Below, in pieces: positions 17,597 through 28,373 of a DNA stretch of 64,000 nucleotides. This DNA is from Breznakibacter xylanolyticus. GTDB lineage: Bacteria > Bacteroidota > Bacteroidia > Bacteroidales > Marinilabiliaceae. The notes under the pieces were generated by a model. That model ran no database searches. It was not told the DNA's origin and saw nothing but the letters and a program-made list of their open reading frames with translations. The position numbers and the translations under genes were made by a program. Every line of letters begins with the position of its first letter. Within the stretch, counting starts at the first letter, position 1. The stretch spans positions 62,001 to 126,000 of the forward strand of contig NZ_QKZK01000012.1 in the NCBI RefSeq assembly GCF_003254275.1, in the 5' to 3' direction.

Positions 17597-19990
17597 ATGT
17601 GGACTTGGATTGCACGTTTGATTTTAAGGAACCGAATTCCATTTTTAGTTGCGTTGGGTTTGGTCACATTGTTTATGGGCTATCAGGCTCGAAAAATCGA
17701 AATGTCTTATCAGTATGCAGCATTATTGCCCAAAGAGGATTCGACGTATGTTGAGTATGAGAATTTCATAAAAACATTTGGTAACGAAAGTAATTTAGTT
17801 GTATTTGGAATACAAGATGACCAATTTTTTAAGTTACGTAATTTTCAGGAGTGGTTGAATTTAACTGCATCTTTAAAAAAAATACATGGCGTTACGGCAG
17901 TTTTGTCGGCTGCTCAGGCTTATGATTTGGTGAAAAATGTGGATGAAAGGAAATTTGAGGTTAAACCATTATTTCCTGATAATGTATTTTATCAGACTGA
18001 ATTAGATTCTCTTAGGCATCGGTTTGAGTCGTTGCCTTTTTATCGGGAGGTGTTGTATAATTCGCAAACTCATGCTTATTTGTTGGCCATTACGTTGGAT
18101 AATCAAATCTTAGCCAGCAAAGATCGGGTGCGTTTAATCGAAGAAATCAAACAACTTGGAACCGAATTCGAAGTGCGAACGAAGCGTCAGTTGCACTATT
18201 CGGGGATGCCATATATTAGAGTTACGACAGCAGAGATGATTAAGTCGGAGCTTAATATGTTTATTCTTTTGACGCTTGCAGTTACAGCGCTCATCATTTT
18301 TCTGTTTTTCCGTTCGTTTAAAGTTGTCATTTATTCGATGTTGGTTGTTGGGATATCCGTAGTTTGGGCATTGGGCATACAGTCAATGCTAGGATATCGG
18401 ATTACGATTCTGACTGGCATGATTCCGCCACTTCTCATTGTTATTGGGATTCCGAATGTGGTGTATCTTTTAAATAAGTATCATCACGAATTCAGAATAC
18501 ATGGCAATCAAATTAAAGCATTACAGCGAGTTATTCGGAAGATTGGGAATGCCACCTTTATGACTAATTTAACCACTGCACTGGGGTTTGGAACTTTTAT
18601 ATTTACCAGTAGTAGAATTTTGGTAGAATTTGGGGTGGTTGCATCCATTAACATAATAGGAATATTTGTTATTTCTATTCTCTTGATTCCTATTATTTTC
18701 AGTTTTGTTGGAGCTCCAGCGGAGAAACACGTCAAGCATTTAGATAGTCAGTTTAGTGTTCGCATTATTAATTGGCTGGTAGGGGTTAGTTTAAATTTCC
18801 GCAAAGGCGTGTTTATTGCTGTTGGAATTATTATTGTTGTAAGTATTTGGGGGATTAGTAAAATTCACACGACAGGTTATATGTTGGATGATATTCAGCA
18901 TGACGATCCATTATATCTTGATTTGAAGTTTTTTGAAGCAAATTTCAATGGATTAATGCCCTTGGAGGTTGTGATAGATACCAAACGCCCCAACGGGATT
19001 TTACGTGGTAATACATTAAAAAAGATGGATGAATTAGAGACTCGTCTTTCTGCCATGCCCGAAATTTCAAAGCCGTTGTCGCTAACACAAGTCGTTAAAT
19101 TTGCTCGTCAGGCCTTCTTTAATGGTCGGGAGCAGCATTTTAAGGTTCCATCGACAGAAGAACGAAACTTTATTCTTTCATATGTTGCAAAAGGAGGGCA
19201 GGCGCAAGGAGATTTGATACGGTCGTTTATTGATTCAACGCGTCAGTCTGCCCGGATAAGTTTTAGAATGAAGGATGTGGGGACAACCCATATGAAAGAA
19301 TTAGATGCTCAAATAAGAAGTGTGGTTGATTCTGTGTTTGTGAAGGATAATTTTGATGTGTTGATTACCGGTGGCAGTGTTGTGTCATTTAAAGGGACCA
19401 GTTATTTGATTTCCAATTTGATGACGAGTGTTTTGTTGGCTGTTTTTCTCATTGCTGTGTTTATGGCTTTGATGTTTAGGTCGTGGCGAATGGTTGTTAT
19501 TTCGTTAATTCCAAATGTATTGCCATTGATGGTGACGGCGGCCTTGATGGGTTTCTTTAATGTGCCGATAAAGCCATCTACCATATTGGTGTTCAGCATT
19601 GCCTTTGGTATCTCAGTGGATGGAACCATTCATTATCTGGCAAAATATCGACAGGAGTTAGGTCAGACGAATTGGAGCATCCGTGCAGCAGTGGTTTTAG
19701 CAACCAAGGAGACAGGGGTGAGCATGGTTTACACCGCTACCATATTGTTTTTTGGGTTTGGAATATTTAGTGCATCGGACTTTGGGGGAACAGTTGCTTT
19801 AGGAACATTGGTTGCCATTACATTAGTGATCGCTTTGATTTCAAACTTGATTCTTCTGCCGAGTGTTTTATTGGGGCTCGAAAAATTGGCAACAGATCGG
19901 TCATTTAGTGAACCGTTGTTGCAGATTTATGATGAAGAAGAAGATATTGATCCTAAGTTTCTTAAAATTGCCCGAAAGGACGAAGCGTAA
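17597..19990 (+). CDS. RND/MMPL-family exporter
   Basis: The 797-residue membrane protein has the duplicated RND layout: one N-terminal helix (about 12-28), a large periplasmic loop, five helices (about 215-370), then a second helix near 410, a second loop and five more helices (about 610-770). Conserved spots are GIPNVVYLLNKYHHE in the first half and GISVDGTIHYLAKYRQE in the second. It belongs to the MMPL/hydrophobe exporter group rather than the AcrB type, being shorter and without a nearby adaptor. Proton-driven export of a lipid-like substrate is likely. The next gene, 20 bases on, makes polyprenyl diphosphate, which hints at an isoprenoid substrate. Confidence 0.85.
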   Translation: MWTWIARLILRNRIPFLVALGLVTLFMGYQARKIEMSYQYAALLPKEDSTYVEYENFIKTFGNESNLVVFGIQDDQFFKLRNFQEWLNLTASLKKIHGVTAVLSAAQAYDLVKNVDERKFEVKPLFPDNVFYQTELDSLRHRFESLPFYREVLYNSQTHAYLLAITLDNQILASKDRVRLIEEIKQLGTEFEVRTKRQLHYSGMPYIRVTTAEMIKSELNMFILLTLAVTALIIFLFFRSFKVVIYSMLVVGISVVWALGIQSMLGYRITILTGMIPPLLIVIGIPNVVYLLNKYHHEFRIHGNQIKALQRVIRKIGNATFMTNLTTALGFGTFIFTSSRILVEFGVVASINIIGIFVISILLIPIIFSFVGAPAEKHVKHLDSQFSVRIINWLVGVSLNFRKGVFIAVGIIIVVSIWGISKIHTTGYMLDDIQHDDPLYLDLKFFEANFNGLMPLEVVIDTKRPNGILRGNTLKKMDELETRLSAMPEISKPLSLTQVVKFARQAFFNGREQHFKVPSTEERNFILSYVAKGGQAQGDLIRSFIDSTRQSARISFRMKDVGTTHMKELDAQIRSVVDSVFVKDNFDVLITGGSVVSFKGTSYLISNLMTSVLLAVFLIAVFMALMFRSWRMVVISLIPNVLPLMVTAALMGFFNVPIKPSTILVFSIAFGISVDGTIHYLAKYRQELGQTNWSIRAAVVLATKETGVSMVYTATILFFGFGIFSASDFGGTVALGTLVAITLVIALISNLILLPSVLLGLEKLATDRSFSEPLLQIYDEEEDIDPKFLKIARKDEA

Positions 19991-20010
19991 TCAATGATTA
20001 AATACTTGAT

Positions 20011-20988
20011 ATGATGGGAGTGATAGAGCAGTATATCCAACATGCCGGAGAGGCCATGTTGCGTCGTTACCAACCGCGTGAACCTCGTTTGTTGTATGAT
20101 CCAATTGATTATGTTATTGGTTTGGGAGGGAAGCGACTTCGACCGGCATTGTGCATGAGTGCGTGTCATTTTTTTTCGGGTGATGGCAAAGCAGCAGAGG
20201 CTGCGGCGATGGGGTTGGAGATGTTTCACAACTTTACATTGTTGCACGATGATATAATGGATCATGCTACCATGCGTCGCAATCAACCGACAGTACATTT
20301 GAAGTGGAATGAAAATGCAGCCATTTTGTCGGGTGATGCCATGATGATTTTAGCCAGTCAGATGATGCTCGATGTTCCCGACACCGTATTGAAAACTGTT
20401 CAAACCATTTATTTACAAACAGCCCTTGAGGTTTGTGAAGGGCAGCAGTATGATATGGATTTTGAGACACGTGATGATGTGACGGTTGATGAATACTTGA
20501 GCATGATACGATTAAAAACAGCCGTTCTCATTGCAGCAAGTCTCAAGATCGGGGCGATGATTGGTGGTGCATCATCGCGTGATGCCGATTTAATCTATCA
20601 GTTTGGGATTAATATTGGTCTTGCATTTCAGTTGCAAGACGATTATTTGGATGTTTATGGAGATCCTGAAACATTTGGAAAGCGTATTGGTGGAGATATA
20701 GTTAGTAATAAAAAAACTTTTTTATTACTCGCTTGTCAAAAATTAGCAAATAGTGAGCAAAAAGAAAAGTTGAAATATTGGTTGCATGCTGCTGATTTTG
20801 ATCGACAAGAGAAGATTGATGCCGTTGTTGCATTATATGATCAATTAGGAATTGCTGTTTTGAGTAAGGAAAAAATGGAGACTTATTACATGGAAGCACT
20901 TCGGATCATCGAAATGCTTGGTATTGAATTGCAATACAAGGATGCGTTAAAACTTTTTGCTTCGCACACATTATTTCGCACCAAATAA
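20011..20988 (+). CDS. Polyprenyl diphosphate synthase (trans-isoprenyl)
   Basis: The 325-residue enzyme condenses isopentenyl diphosphate with allylic diphosphates. It has GGKRLRPALCMSA, the first Asp-rich motif LLHDDIMDHATMRRNQPTVH and the second, QLQDDYLDVYGD, plus KTFLL. The residue five before the first motif is Phe, which in this family usually limits products to about C15-C20. The first motif lacks the two-residue insertion of bacterial farnesyl synthases, so a geranylgeranyl-type product is a fair guess. It probably shares a transcript with the exporter upstream. Confidence 0.9.
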   Translation: MMGVIEQYIQHAGEAMLRRYQPREPRLLYDPIDYVIGLGGKRLRPALCMSACHFFSGDGKAAEAAAMGLEMFHNFTLLHDDIMDHATMRRNQPTVHLKWNENAAILSGDAMMILASQMMLDVPDTVLKTVQTIYLQTALEVCEGQQYDMDFETRDDVTVDEYLSMIRLKTAVLIAASLKIGAMIGGASSRDADLIYQFGINIGLAFQLQDDYLDVYGDPETFGKRIGGDIVSNKKTFLLLACQKLANSEQKEKLKYWLHAADFDRQEKIDAVVALYDQLGIAVLSKEKMETYYMEALRIIEMLGIELQYKDALKLFASHTLFRTK

Positions 20989-21051
20989 AGAATTTTTCTT
21001 ACCTTGATGGTTCTAAACAGCGGGAAAATCATCTCGTCGTTAACTCATTAA

Positions 21052-22837
<1,786 letters not shown>

Positions 22838-22838
<1 letters not shown>

Positions 22839-22870
22839 AAAAATCCGGAGCCTGACTCCGGATTTTTTTT
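22838..22870. terminator. Bidirectional Rho-independent terminator between atpC and pfkA
   Basis: A perfect 9-bp stem AATCCGGAG / CTCCGGATT (22842-22850 and 22856-22864) with loop CCTGA is flanked by A residues on the left and T residues on the right, extending the pairing. It can end both the rightward atpDC transcript and the leftward pfkA transcript, which stops three bases away. Confidence 0.92.
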
Positions 22871-22872
22871 AT

Positions 22873-23844
22873 TTAGATTGATAGAACCCCAACCAGCCCG
22901 ACCATTCGAGGGTCGAGGTCTTTCTTTTTGAAAATGGCATCATCAAAAGGGACTTCGACCAGTTTGTTACTTTCAAGTCCCATCATTACGGCTTTTTTAC
23001 CCGCAATAAGAGCTCTTACGGCAGCAACACCCAGTTCACTTGCTAATACGCGATCGAATGGAGATGGTGAGCCTCCTCGTTGAATGTGTCCAAGGATACT
23101 GACGCGAGTGTCATATTCCGGAAAATCTTCGGTGACTTTTTGACTAATGGTAATCGCATTGCCTTCTTTGGTGCCTTCTGCGACAATGACGATGCTTGAA
23201 CTTTTGGCTTTCTTGAATTTATTACGCAAGAAATCATAAAGGCGTTCCATATCGCCATCCACTTCGGGGGTGAATACGGCTTCTGATCCGGATGCGATGG
23301 CACTGTGCAAGGCCAGGAATCCGGCATGGCGACCCATTACTTCTACAAAGAATAGGCGATTGTGTGCCGTTGCTGTGTCACGAATTTTATCGACAGCATC
23401 CACAACGGTGTTGAGAGCTGTATCGAATCCGATTGTGAAGTCTGTGCCATATAAGTCGTTATCGATGGTTCCGGGGATGCCAATGACAGGGAAGTTAAAT
23501 TCTTCTCCCAAAAGTTTCGCACCTGTAAATGTTCCGTTACCTCCAATGACTACCAGTCCGTCGATGTCATGTTTGCGGAGGTTGTAAAATGCTTTTTTGC
23601 GACCTTCTTTGGTTGGGAATTCTTTGCAGCGAGCTGTTTTTAAGATGGTTCCACCCTGATGAATGATGTTACTCACTGATTTAGAGGTCATGTCGTGCAA
23701 ATCATCGTCAATTAGCCCTTGGTAACCGCGAAATACACCCATTACTTGAAGTTTGTACGAAATAGCTCCCCGCACGACAGCTCGTATGGCTGCATTCATG
23801 CCAGGAGCGTCACCTCCTGACGTTAAAACTGCTATCTTTTTCAT
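22873..23844 (-). CDS. pfkA: 6-phosphofructokinase
   Basis: The 323-residue enzyme has the PfkA signature: GGDAPGMNAAIRAVVR, GTIDNDLYGTDFTIGFDTA, GRHAGFLA and GHIQRGGSPSPFDR. It phosphorylates fructose-6-phosphate in glycolysis. The nucleotide site reads GGNGTFTGA. The Gly that marks ATP-dependent enzymes (Asp in PPi-dependent ones) is kept, but the preceding Asp of the common GGDGS is Asn. It stands alone, ending at the shared terminator. Confidence 0.94.
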   Translation of the reverse strand: MKKIAVLTSGGDAPGMNAAIRAVVRGAISYKLQVMGVFRGYQGLIDDDLHDMTSKSVSNIIHQGGTILKTARCKEFPTKEGRKKAFYNLRKHDIDGLVVIGGNGTFTGAKLLGEEFNFPVIGIPGTIDNDLYGTDFTIGFDTALNTVVDAVDKIRDTATAHNRLFFVEVMGRHAGFLALHSAIASGSEAVFTPEVDGDMERLYDFLRNKFKKAKSSSIVIVAEGTKEGNAITISQKVTEDFPEYDTRVSILGHIQRGGSPSPFDRVLASELGVAAVRALIAGKKAVMMGLESNKLVEVPFDDAIFKKKDLDPRMVGLVGVLSI

Positions 23845-24139
23845 CTCTCAGAGTTTTTTTATTGCCTGTTAGGCGATCTCGTTTATGTTATAGTTGTGTG
23901 TTTGTCGTTTGAACGTGAATCGGGTTTAAAAAGTTAAATGTCCGATTCGGAGTGTTTTTTTGGGTCAGAATTGGTCTTTGAGAGTATGCAATACTAATGC
24001 TTATTTCGTAATTTGAATGGGGGTTATTGGTTAAAAATAGGGGGTGTATGTGGTAAAATGTGTAATAATTTGTTTGGTGTGTGTTTTATTTGGTGTCAGA
24101 TAGTAAATGAGTGTGGCGAACGTAATCGGGAATGCTAAT

Positions 24140-25024
24140 TCATGATGAAAGCGATGCAAATTGATTTGTGATGGCATCGGCCACTTGTTCCAACAGCCAT
24201 TGGGGAGTAGAAGTGGCTCCACAGACGCCTACTTTTTGGGTTTGTAGCGGAAACCATTCTTGTTTTAAATCGTTGGCGTCAATCACAAAATGACTGTTCG
24301 GATTGTGTTTGAGACATTCATTGAAAAGTGACTTGGCATTGCTGCTTTGGGCGCCCCCAACAAAGATGACCACATCATGGGTGGTTGCAAATTGTTCCAT
24401 TTTGGGGACTCGGTTGGAAACTTGTCGGCAAATGGTATCGTGCCAGGTAAATGAATCTTTGTTGCATGCCTGCTTTTCGATGTTACTGATCAGTTGCTGA
24501 AACCCGGAAATGCTTTTCGTGGTTTGTGAAAAAAGCTCAATGGGGCGGGTGAAATCGATTGACGATAAGTCATTACTATCTTCTATCAGTATTCCTTCAT
24601 TGTTGATTTGGCCCAATAGTCCGATTACTTCTGGATGACCTTTTTTTCCGTAAATGATTATCTGACCGTTGAGAGGTTTCATTTTCTCCCAAGCTGCGCG
24701 GATTCGCTGCTGCAACTTTAAGACTACCGGGCAGGTAGCATCAATGACTTGGAGGTTTTGCGAGGCGGCTTGCTGGTATGATATGGGCGGTTCGCCATGG
24801 GCTCGGAAAAGTATGGTGCCGTTGGTGATGTTGGGAAGCTGTTGTGTTGTCACAGTTTTTAGTCCCATGTTCTCGAGTCGTTCCACTTCGCAGGTGTTGT
24901 GAACAATGTCGCCTAATGAGAATAGTTGATGGCCGTTTGTCAGATAATGTTCTGCCTTTTCAACCGCTTTGACAACGCCAAAGCAAAATCCTGAATTGCT
25001 ATCTATGGTGACAGTAAATGGCAT
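24140..25024 (-). CDS. ispH: 4-hydroxy-3-methylbut-2-enyl diphosphate reductase
   Basis: The 294-residue protein has the three cluster-binding cysteines of IspH/LytB: in GFCFGVVKAVEKAE, in VIDATCPVVLK and in VGVCGATSTPQWLLEQV. FRAHGEPP and VFVGGAQSSNAKSLF are also typical. It makes isopentenyl and dimethylallyl diphosphate in the last step of the MEP pathway and needs a [4Fe-4S] cluster. It follows cmk by five bases; ispH and cmk are commonly neighbours in this phylum. The 295 bases downstream of it hold no recognisable gene. Confidence 0.95.
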   Translation of the reverse strand: MPFTVTIDSNSGFCFGVVKAVEKAEHYLTNGHQLFSLGDIVHNTCEVERLENMGLKTVTTQQLPNITNGTILFRAHGEPPISYQQAASQNLQVIDATCPVVLKLQQRIRAAWEKMKPLNGQIIIYGKKGHPEVIGLLGQINNEGILIEDSNDLSSIDFTRPIELFSQTTKSISGFQQLISNIEKQACNKDSFTWHDTICRQVSNRVPKMEQFATTHDVVIFVGGAQSSNAKSLFNECLKHNPNSHFVIDANDLKQEWFPLQTQKVGVCGATSTPQWLLEQVADAITNQFASLSS

Positions 25025-25029
25025 TTCGC

Positions 25030-25734
25030 TTAAATTAGGTTTTTATTTTTTAATTGGGTCATAATCCAGTCAAGCTGTTCTTGACGGGAAAGGTAACTAT
25101 TGTCAAGAGTCAGTGCGTCAACTGCTTGTTTTAATGGACTTTCGGCTCTAGTGGAGTCGAGATGATCGCGTTGGACTACGTTTTGTAAAATATCATTAAA
25201 GTCCACTTTTTCTCCTTTGGCGGTCAATTCATCATAGCGCCGTTTGGCTCGGATTTCAGGGCTGGCAGTCATAAAAATTTTCAGTTGTGCCATGGGAAAG
25301 ACTACGGTTCCAATATCTCTACCATCCATCACCAAACCGGTGTTTTGAGCCATTTGACGTTGAAGGGTCACCAAATGACGTCGCACGAAACCAATGGCGC
25401 TCACTGCACTCACGTTTTGGCTGACTTCTAGTCCTCTAATGTCGTCTTCGATATTTATGCCATTTAAGAAGGTGATGTTTTGTTTGGTTGCAGGTGAAAA
25501 ATTAAACGTGATATGAATGTTTGGCAATGCTTCCTCGAGTTGTGGCTCATTGATTCCGTTGCTGTCAATCATTCCGTTGCGGATAGCGAAAAGGGTGATG
25601 GCACGGTACATGGCACCTGTGTCGACATAAACGATATTGAGCTCACGGGCAATATCTTTTGCAACAGTGCTTTTGCCGCACGATGAATGTCCGTCAACGG
25701 CAATGATTAACGGTTGGGGGGGCGTTGTAGTCAT
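25030..25734 (-). CDS. cmk: Cytidylate kinase
   Basis: The 234-residue enzyme phosphorylates CMP and dCMP. The P-loop is DGHSSCGKSTVAKDIA, followed by VYVDTGAMYRAITLFA, VSAVSAIGFVRRHLV and MDGRDIGTVVFP, with the lid RAKRRYDELTAKG and DHLDSTRAESPLKQA. Length is normal. It lies between porQ and ispH in the same orientation. Confidence 0.95.
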   Translation of the reverse strand: MTTTPPQPLIIAVDGHSSCGKSTVAKDIARELNIVYVDTGAMYRAITLFAIRNGMIDSNGINEPQLEEALPNIHITFNFSPATKQNITFLNGINIEDDIRGLEVSQNVSAVSAIGFVRRHLVTLQRQMAQNTGLVMDGRDIGTVVFPMAQLKIFMTASPEIRAKRRYDELTAKGEKVDFNDILQNVVQRDHLDSTRAESPLKQAVDALTLDNSYLSRQEQLDWIMTQLKNKNLI

Positions 25735-25848
25735 TCTTTTTTTTGATGGGTTGAATAAATGAGGTGCAAAGATAAACGTTCCTGAGTGGGGAATGGTTTA
25801 TCAAGGAAAGCGTTTTTCAATCTTTGGGGAGTTGAAACGGCTTTTTTC

Positions 25849-26886
25849 TCAAAATAACTCGCTTAGATTGGTGGTCAACGAGAAGTGGTTGGTTGTTCCG
25901 GCCAGGTGGTATCGTGCCGAGCCGTAAGCAAATCTGAATTTTGATACCCTGAAGCCGACTCCCCATGAGAGACCTACGGTCGACATTTTTTCATCGAGGC
26001 CAAGTTCAGCTCTGCGTCGAAAATGGTAACCTCCTGCCAGAAAAAAGTTGCGAGAAGGTGCAAATTCAACGCCTAATGTTGTGTGTCGAAGAATGTTTGC
26101 TCCAAAACTGATACTTTCAGTATGGTTGTTGGATGTGGCACTCCCATTTTGAGAATCATCGGCAGAATATTCCAAATCCCAGTTTAATAATCCATCCCAG
26201 GTGATTGAAAACCGAAAGGGTGCATGAGCCAGTTTGGTGGAGAAACCCACCTGTAAGTCAGTGGGGAGTTTTTCGGTGGTTGTTTCGTATGTGGTGATTT
26301 GTGATCCAAAATTTTTGAACGTCAGTCCAATAGATGTTAGGTCGTTTTTTGTGTGATAGATTATCCCCACATCGGCCGCCAAAGCCATGGAGGTGTATTG
26401 GTCGAGGTGAGAGTATATGGGTTTAAATGCAATACCTGCCCGAATGGTGGGCGTTAGTTGTCTCGCATAAGTCAATAGTAAAGCATATTCGGCCGCCGAA
26501 AAATTACCAAGCGTGTTGTCATATTCATCGGTTCGTGTCATTGATCCATAGTTGATGTTTTGAATTCCAATGGCAAACATGCCGGCACGTGGCACGTGTA
26601 ATGCATAGCTCGTGAAACCGTATTTAATTCCAGCCATGTAGGGAACGAAATTGAGAACCACTTGGTGACTCATGCTGTCGGTCAGGATGGCCGGATTGTG
26701 GGAGGTGTGGTTGAGATCATGATCGTAGTATCCGACCGGATTTCCTCCCATCGCAGCCATTTTAGCTGAATGGGGAATGGTCAGAAAGTCGAATGATGAA
26801 GCACCGCCCTGCTGAGCCCATGCAGATGTAGCCATGAGCCAGAGGCCGACGAACGTCAGAATATGTGTTAGTTGTTTGGTCGTCAT
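25849..26886 (-). CDS. porQ: Type IX secretion system protein PorQ-like
   Basis: From the ATG at 26886 the 345-residue product starts with a clear signal peptide (LTFVGLWLMATSAWAQ) and continues as an outer membrane beta-barrel. The stretch FDFLTIPHSAKMAAMGG, NPVGYYDHDLN and the HNPAIL element are typical of the PorQ/PorV family. Alternating hydrophobic strands run to the C-terminus. PorQ works with PorU, PorV and PorZ at the cell surface to process T9SS cargo. The longer frame to 27087 would overlap the next gene and has no signal peptide. Position next to cmk-ispH supports PorQ. Confidence 0.82.
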   Translation of the reverse strand: MTTKQLTHILTFVGLWLMATSAWAQQGGASSFDFLTIPHSAKMAAMGGNPVGYYDHDLNHTSHNPAILTDSMSHQVVLNFVPYMAGIKYGFTSYALHVPRAGMFAIGIQNINYGSMTRTDEYDNTLGNFSAAEYALLLTYARQLTPTIRAGIAFKPIYSHLDQYTSMALAADVGIIYHTKNDLTSIGLTFKNFGSQITTYETTTEKLPTDLQVGFSTKLAHAPFRFSITWDGLLNWDLEYSADDSQNGSATSNNHTESISFGANILRHTTLGVEFAPSRNFFLAGGYHFRRRAELGLDEKMSTVGLSWGVGFRVSKFRFAYGSARYHLAGTTNHFSLTTNLSELF

Positions 26887-26930
26887 AACTCCAAAACGGT
26901 TACTGCGAATAAAAAGTGTGGCCAACGATG

Positions 26931-27422
26931 TTAAAGATAGGATTGTTTTAATTTCTCTACAACATCCAGCACAATGGGACAAATAAATGTGTTGCGGTAA
27001 GTGAGGGGGGTGATTTGGTGGAATCGTTTTCTGTCGGTGTGTGGATATTCGCGGCAAGCACGGGGGCGTACTTCGTAAATCATGCAATAGTTATCGGGCA
27101 TGAGAAACGGACATGGAGATGTTTGAAACACATAGTCACCATCCGAATCCAGTCTTAGGTATTTGTCAATCAGGTCAGAGGGGCGTAATTTCAAATGGCG
27201 TGCGATGCGGTCAATGTCTCGATCTATGACAATGGGGCTGATGGATTTGCAGCAGTTGGCACATTCCAGGCAGTTGAAAGTTTCAACTGATTCTTCATGA
27301 AATTCAGATGCCTTTTGGTCAAGGTCTTTAGGTGTGCGTTTTTTGAGTCGCTCCAGAAAATTTTTATTTTCTTTGTCTTGATTAAGAGCCTTTTGGCGAT
27401 GTTGTTCCGGGTTAAATGGCAT
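26931..27422 (-). CDS. YkgJ-family cysteine-cluster protein
   Basis: The 163-residue protein has a Cys-rich metal-binding pattern: ECANCCKSISP, then SPCPFLMP, NYCMIYEVRPRACREYP and a last Cys in FICPIVLD. Members of this family bind zinc or an iron-sulfur cluster; function is poorly known. Its ATG overlaps the end of the DMT exporter gene by 11 bases. Confidence 0.8.
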   Translation of the reverse strand: MPFNPEQHRQKALNQDKENKNFLERLKKRTPKDLDQKASEFHEESVETFNCLECANCCKSISPIVIDRDIDRIARHLKLRPSDLIDKYLRLDSDGDYVFQTSPCPFLMPDNYCMIYEVRPRACREYPHTDRKRFHQITPLTYRNTFICPIVLDVVEKLKQSYL

Positions 27423-28317
27423 GTTGTGCAGTTTTTATTTGGGAAACATAAAGGCCTGCTATCACGATGATGATGCCTGCAATTTTTATGGTTGAAAGAG
27501 GTTCGTTTAGCATCAGGCGAGCTATGATGGCAGTAATGGCCGGGATGGTATTGGTGTAAACATTGGCTCTGCTAAGTCCGATTTGTTGAATGCCATAAGC
27601 GAATAGGATGAATGCCAAGGATGAAGCAAAAATTGCCAACCATATCAATGCCCAAATCGACTGTGGGGAGGGGATGGTTTGTGCGAAGTGTTGCCATTCG
27701 AGGGTGAAAAACAGCGGAAGAAACATTAGGGTTCCTATTCCGTTTTGGATGGTGATGATGGTCAATGGGCTGTATTTGTTGGCCAGTCGGCGTAACATCA
27801 CCCCGTAAAATAGAGCTGCAGTTACTGCGAAGAACATCAGGATGATGCCTGTGGCAGTTGATGCCGTTGCTGTGTTTTTTTCAGCCACAATCATCACCAC
27901 GCCTCCAATCGAAATGCCGATTCCTAATACATTGATGGCTGAGAGGCGTTCGCGGTAAAAAAGATATGCCAGGATGGGAGAAAAGAGGGGAATGGTGGCA
28001 ATGATGACGGCCGCCTGTGTGGAGGTGACATATTTTAATCCGTAGCTTTCGCCCAGATAATAAAGGAATGGTTCAAGAAAAGCCAGGAGCAGGAACCATT
28101 TTCTGTCTTCGGGTGCGATGGGTTGAAGTCGTCCAATGGCCAAGAGTATTCCCCCCATCATGACGGTACTCATGGTCAGTCGCAGGGTGATGGTGGTGAT
28201 GGGTTGAAACGATTCATAGGCGATTTTGACCCATACGTACGAAAACGACCAAAATATCATGGAGAGGGCTAACGCAATGATAACCTTCGGGGTGGTGCGC
28301 ATGGATGAATGTTTCAT
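27412..28317 (-). CDS. DMT-superfamily exporter (EamA domains)
   Basis: The roughly 300-residue protein has ten hydrophobic segments in two five-helix EamA repeats. The first includes FWSFSYVWVKIAYESF and the second has FAVTAALFYGVMLRRLANKY. The family exports amino acids, sugars or other metabolites; the substrate cannot be read from the sequence. I use the ATG at 28317; a TTG three codons earlier and an ATG at 28302 are alternatives. The gene shares an 11-base overlap with the Cys-cluster gene, so they are likely one transcript. Confidence 0.85.
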   Translation of the reverse strand: MKHSSMRTTPKVIIALALSMIFWSFSYVWVKIAYESFQPITTITLRLTMSTVMMGGILLAIGRLQPIAPEDRKWFLLLAFLEPFLYYLGESYGLKYVTSTQAAVIIATIPLFSPILAYLFYRERLSAINVLGIGISIGGVVMIVAEKNTATASTATGIILMFFAVTAALFYGVMLRRLANKYSPLTIITIQNGIGTLMFLPLFFTLEWQHFAQTIPSPQSIWALIWLAIFASSLAFILFAYGIQQIGLSRANVYTNTIPAITAIIARLMLNEPLSTIKIAGIIIVIAGLYVSQIKTAQHAI

Positions 28318-28373
28318 GGACCGCAAATTTAAGCATATTCTTGCCCGAAGTTTATTTTTAAAGGAGATGAAAT

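Noticed and set aside
25849-27087. Longer PorQ start at 27087
   Set aside because: The extra 67 residues are Pro/His-rich, overlap the Cys-cluster gene and hide the signal peptide that follows the ATG at 26886.
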